Below, piece after piece: positions 11,518 to 12,594 of a stretch of 12,594 nt of DNA. The stretch is from Acidimicrobiales bacterium. Its GTDB lineage: Bacteria > Actinomycetota > Acidimicrobiia > Acidimicrobiales > Palsa-688. The position numbers and the translations under genes are program-made. The stretch lies in contig JAFAWZ010000241.1 in assembly GCA_019241495.1 (NCBI GenBank), positions 1-12,594 on the forward strand. Direction: 5' to 3'. The first letter of the stretch is position 1, and each line of letters starts with the position of its first letter. The notes beneath the pieces are model-generated. The model saw only the letters and a list, made by a program, of their open reading frames with translations, was not told the origin of the DNA and did not search any database.

Positions 11518-12594
11518 CAGCGGACGAGCTCCGCCTCGAGGTCGGGCCCGGCCGCGCCGGTGATCATAACGTCCTGCCATGTGCCCGGTTCCGCGCCGCC
11601 GGTCAAGTGGATCGCCCCGTCGATCTCCGGCGCCTCACGGTGGCTTCGCCCCACGCCGGGCTCGTCGACCAGCACCCGCACCTTCTCCCCGACCAGGGCC
11701 CGCCGGCGCCGGGCGGTTATCTCGTCCTGCAACCCGGAGCACTCAGCCAGCCGTTCTTCTACGAGGGCGGCCGGGACCCCGTCGCCGAGGGTGGCGGCGT
11801 AGGTGCCTTCCTCCTCGGAAAAAGGAAAGAACCCGGCCCAGTCCAGGTCGGCTTCGGCCAGGAACGCCAGCAGCTGGTCATGGTCGTCCTCGGTCTCCCC
11901 CGGGTAGCCGACAATGAAGGAGGAGCGAAAGGCGGCCTCGGGCCAGCGAGACCTTATGGCTCCGATGCGCTCCAAGAAACGTGGCCCGTCCCCCCACCGC
12001 CGCATCCGCCTCAGGTGGGCCCGGGAGGTGTGCTGGAGGGACAGGTCGAAGTAGGCACACCCCGTCTCGCCGATCACATCCGTAAGACCCTCGTCGAGCT
12101 CAGAAGGGTACAAGTAGAGGAGCCTCACCCGGTCCACGCCTGCCGCGACCTCCCGGACCAGGCCCGGGAGGTCCTTGCGACCCAGGTCCCGGCCGTAAGA
12201 CGCCAGGTCCTGGGCGACCAGCACCACTTCCTTGACCCCGAGAGACTCCACCTCCGCGAGGATGTCGGAGCGCGCCCGTGAGCGCTGGGGACCCCGGAAC
12301 GACGGGATGGCACAGAAGCCGCACCTGCGATCGCAGCCTTCGGCCACCTTGACGTAGGCCCAGGGCGCATGGGCCCTCGGCCGGGGCAGGTTGAGCAAGT
12401 CGAAAGACGGCGCCGAGACCAAGGTCACAGGCACGCCGAAGCCCGCCACCACATCCACCTCGGGCAGGGCGTCCTGCAGCTCCGCGCCGTAGCGCTCGGC
12501 CAGACAGCCAGTCACGGCCAGGCGGGCACCTGGCCGGCGGAGCTCGGCAAGGGAGAGGATGGCGTCGATCGACTCCTGGCGAGCCGCCTCGATG
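11517..12594 (-). CDS. rimO: Ribosomal protein S12 methylthiotransferase RimO (5' end outside the window)
   Basis: A radical-SAM enzyme, paralogue of MiaB, that methylthiolates the conserved aspartate of ribosomal protein S12. The frame is open to the right edge, where IEAARQESIDAILSLAELRR is the RimO-type end of the N-terminal cluster domain, so the true start lies outside. Visible are VTGCLAERYG, the radical-SAM motif EGCDRRCGFCAIPSFRG, VAQDLASYGRDL, YLYPSELDE, the RMRRWGD segment, FIVGYPGETEDD, and a C-terminal TRAM domain ending EAELVR. RimO is told from MiaB by CAIPSFRGPQRSR and by the AQDLASYG form of the later motif. It overlaps pgsA by one base. Confidence 0.95.
   Translation of the reverse strand, partial: IEAARQESIDAILSLAELRRPGARLAVTGCLAERYGAELQDALPEVDVVAGFGVPVTLVSAPSFDLLNLPRPRAHAPWAYVKVAEGCDRRCGFCAIPSFRGPQRSRARSDILAEVESLGVKEVVLVAQDLASYGRDLGRKDLPGLVREVAAGVDRVRLLYLYPSELDEGLTDVIGETGCAYFDLSLQHTSRAHLRRMRRWGDGPRFLERIGAIRSRWPEAAFRSSFIVGYPGETEDDHDQLLAFLAEADLDWAGFFPFSEEEGTYAATLGDGVPAALVEERLAECSGLQDEITARRRRALVGEKVRVLVDEPGVGRSHREAPEIDGAIHLTGGAEPGTWQDVMITGAAGPDLEAELVR

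Overview
The window is high-GC DNA with dense, mostly minus-strand housekeeping genes. The order rimO-pgsA-cinA-thpR ... recA-miaB-miaA-dapF is the arrangement familiar from Actinomycetota. The weakly Shine-Dalgarno start sites, one apparently leaderless sigma-factor gene, a LexA-type box of the Gram-positive class and a SigE-family (TIGR02983-like) ECF sigma factor agree with that. The class cannot be fixed from sequence alone; an uncultured Acidimicrobiia-like actinobacterium is my guess.

Layout, read along the minus strand from the right edge. A 5'-truncated rimO (ribosomal protein S12 methylthiotransferase) shares one base with pgsA (phosphatidylglycerophosphate synthase). An 87-bp hairpin-forming spacer follows, then cinA, thpR (2H RNA ligase/phosphodiesterase) and a CoxL/XdhA-like molybdenum hydroxylase large subunit with no partner subunits in view. 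A plus-strand pair runs towards the hydroxylase: an ECF sigma factor translationally coupled to a membrane protein with a long extracellular Asp-box (BNR-type) beta-propeller. Divergent from it is recA, with a LexA box in its promoter. After recA comes a 360-bp spacer rich in inverted repeats where recX is often found, then miaB, miaA and a 3'-truncated dapF, the last two overlapping by ATGA.

How the genes work together. miaA and miaB act in sequence on tRNA A37 (isopentenylation, then methylthiolation), and rimO is a paralogue of miaB that modifies S12. recA is the SOS recombinase, and cinA and thpR are nucleotide/RNA metabolism genes. The sigma/propeller pair looks like a self-contained surface-sensing unit: a candidate ECF promoter ends about eight bases before the sigma start codon, and the sigma stop overlaps the receptor start. 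This pair and the hydroxylase separate thpR from recA and look like an accessory insertion (about 4.3-9.0 kb) in a conserved housekeeping block.

Most notable points: a serine at the place of the first catalytic cysteine in DapF; the sigma-propeller module; long nested inverted repeats after recA and before cinA; and perfect or near-perfect short tandem duplications (14, 16 and 22 bp) at gene ends, one of which gives two convergent genes separate copies of the same stop-codon sequence. I see no CRISPR array, tRNA, rRNA, transposase or phage gene.
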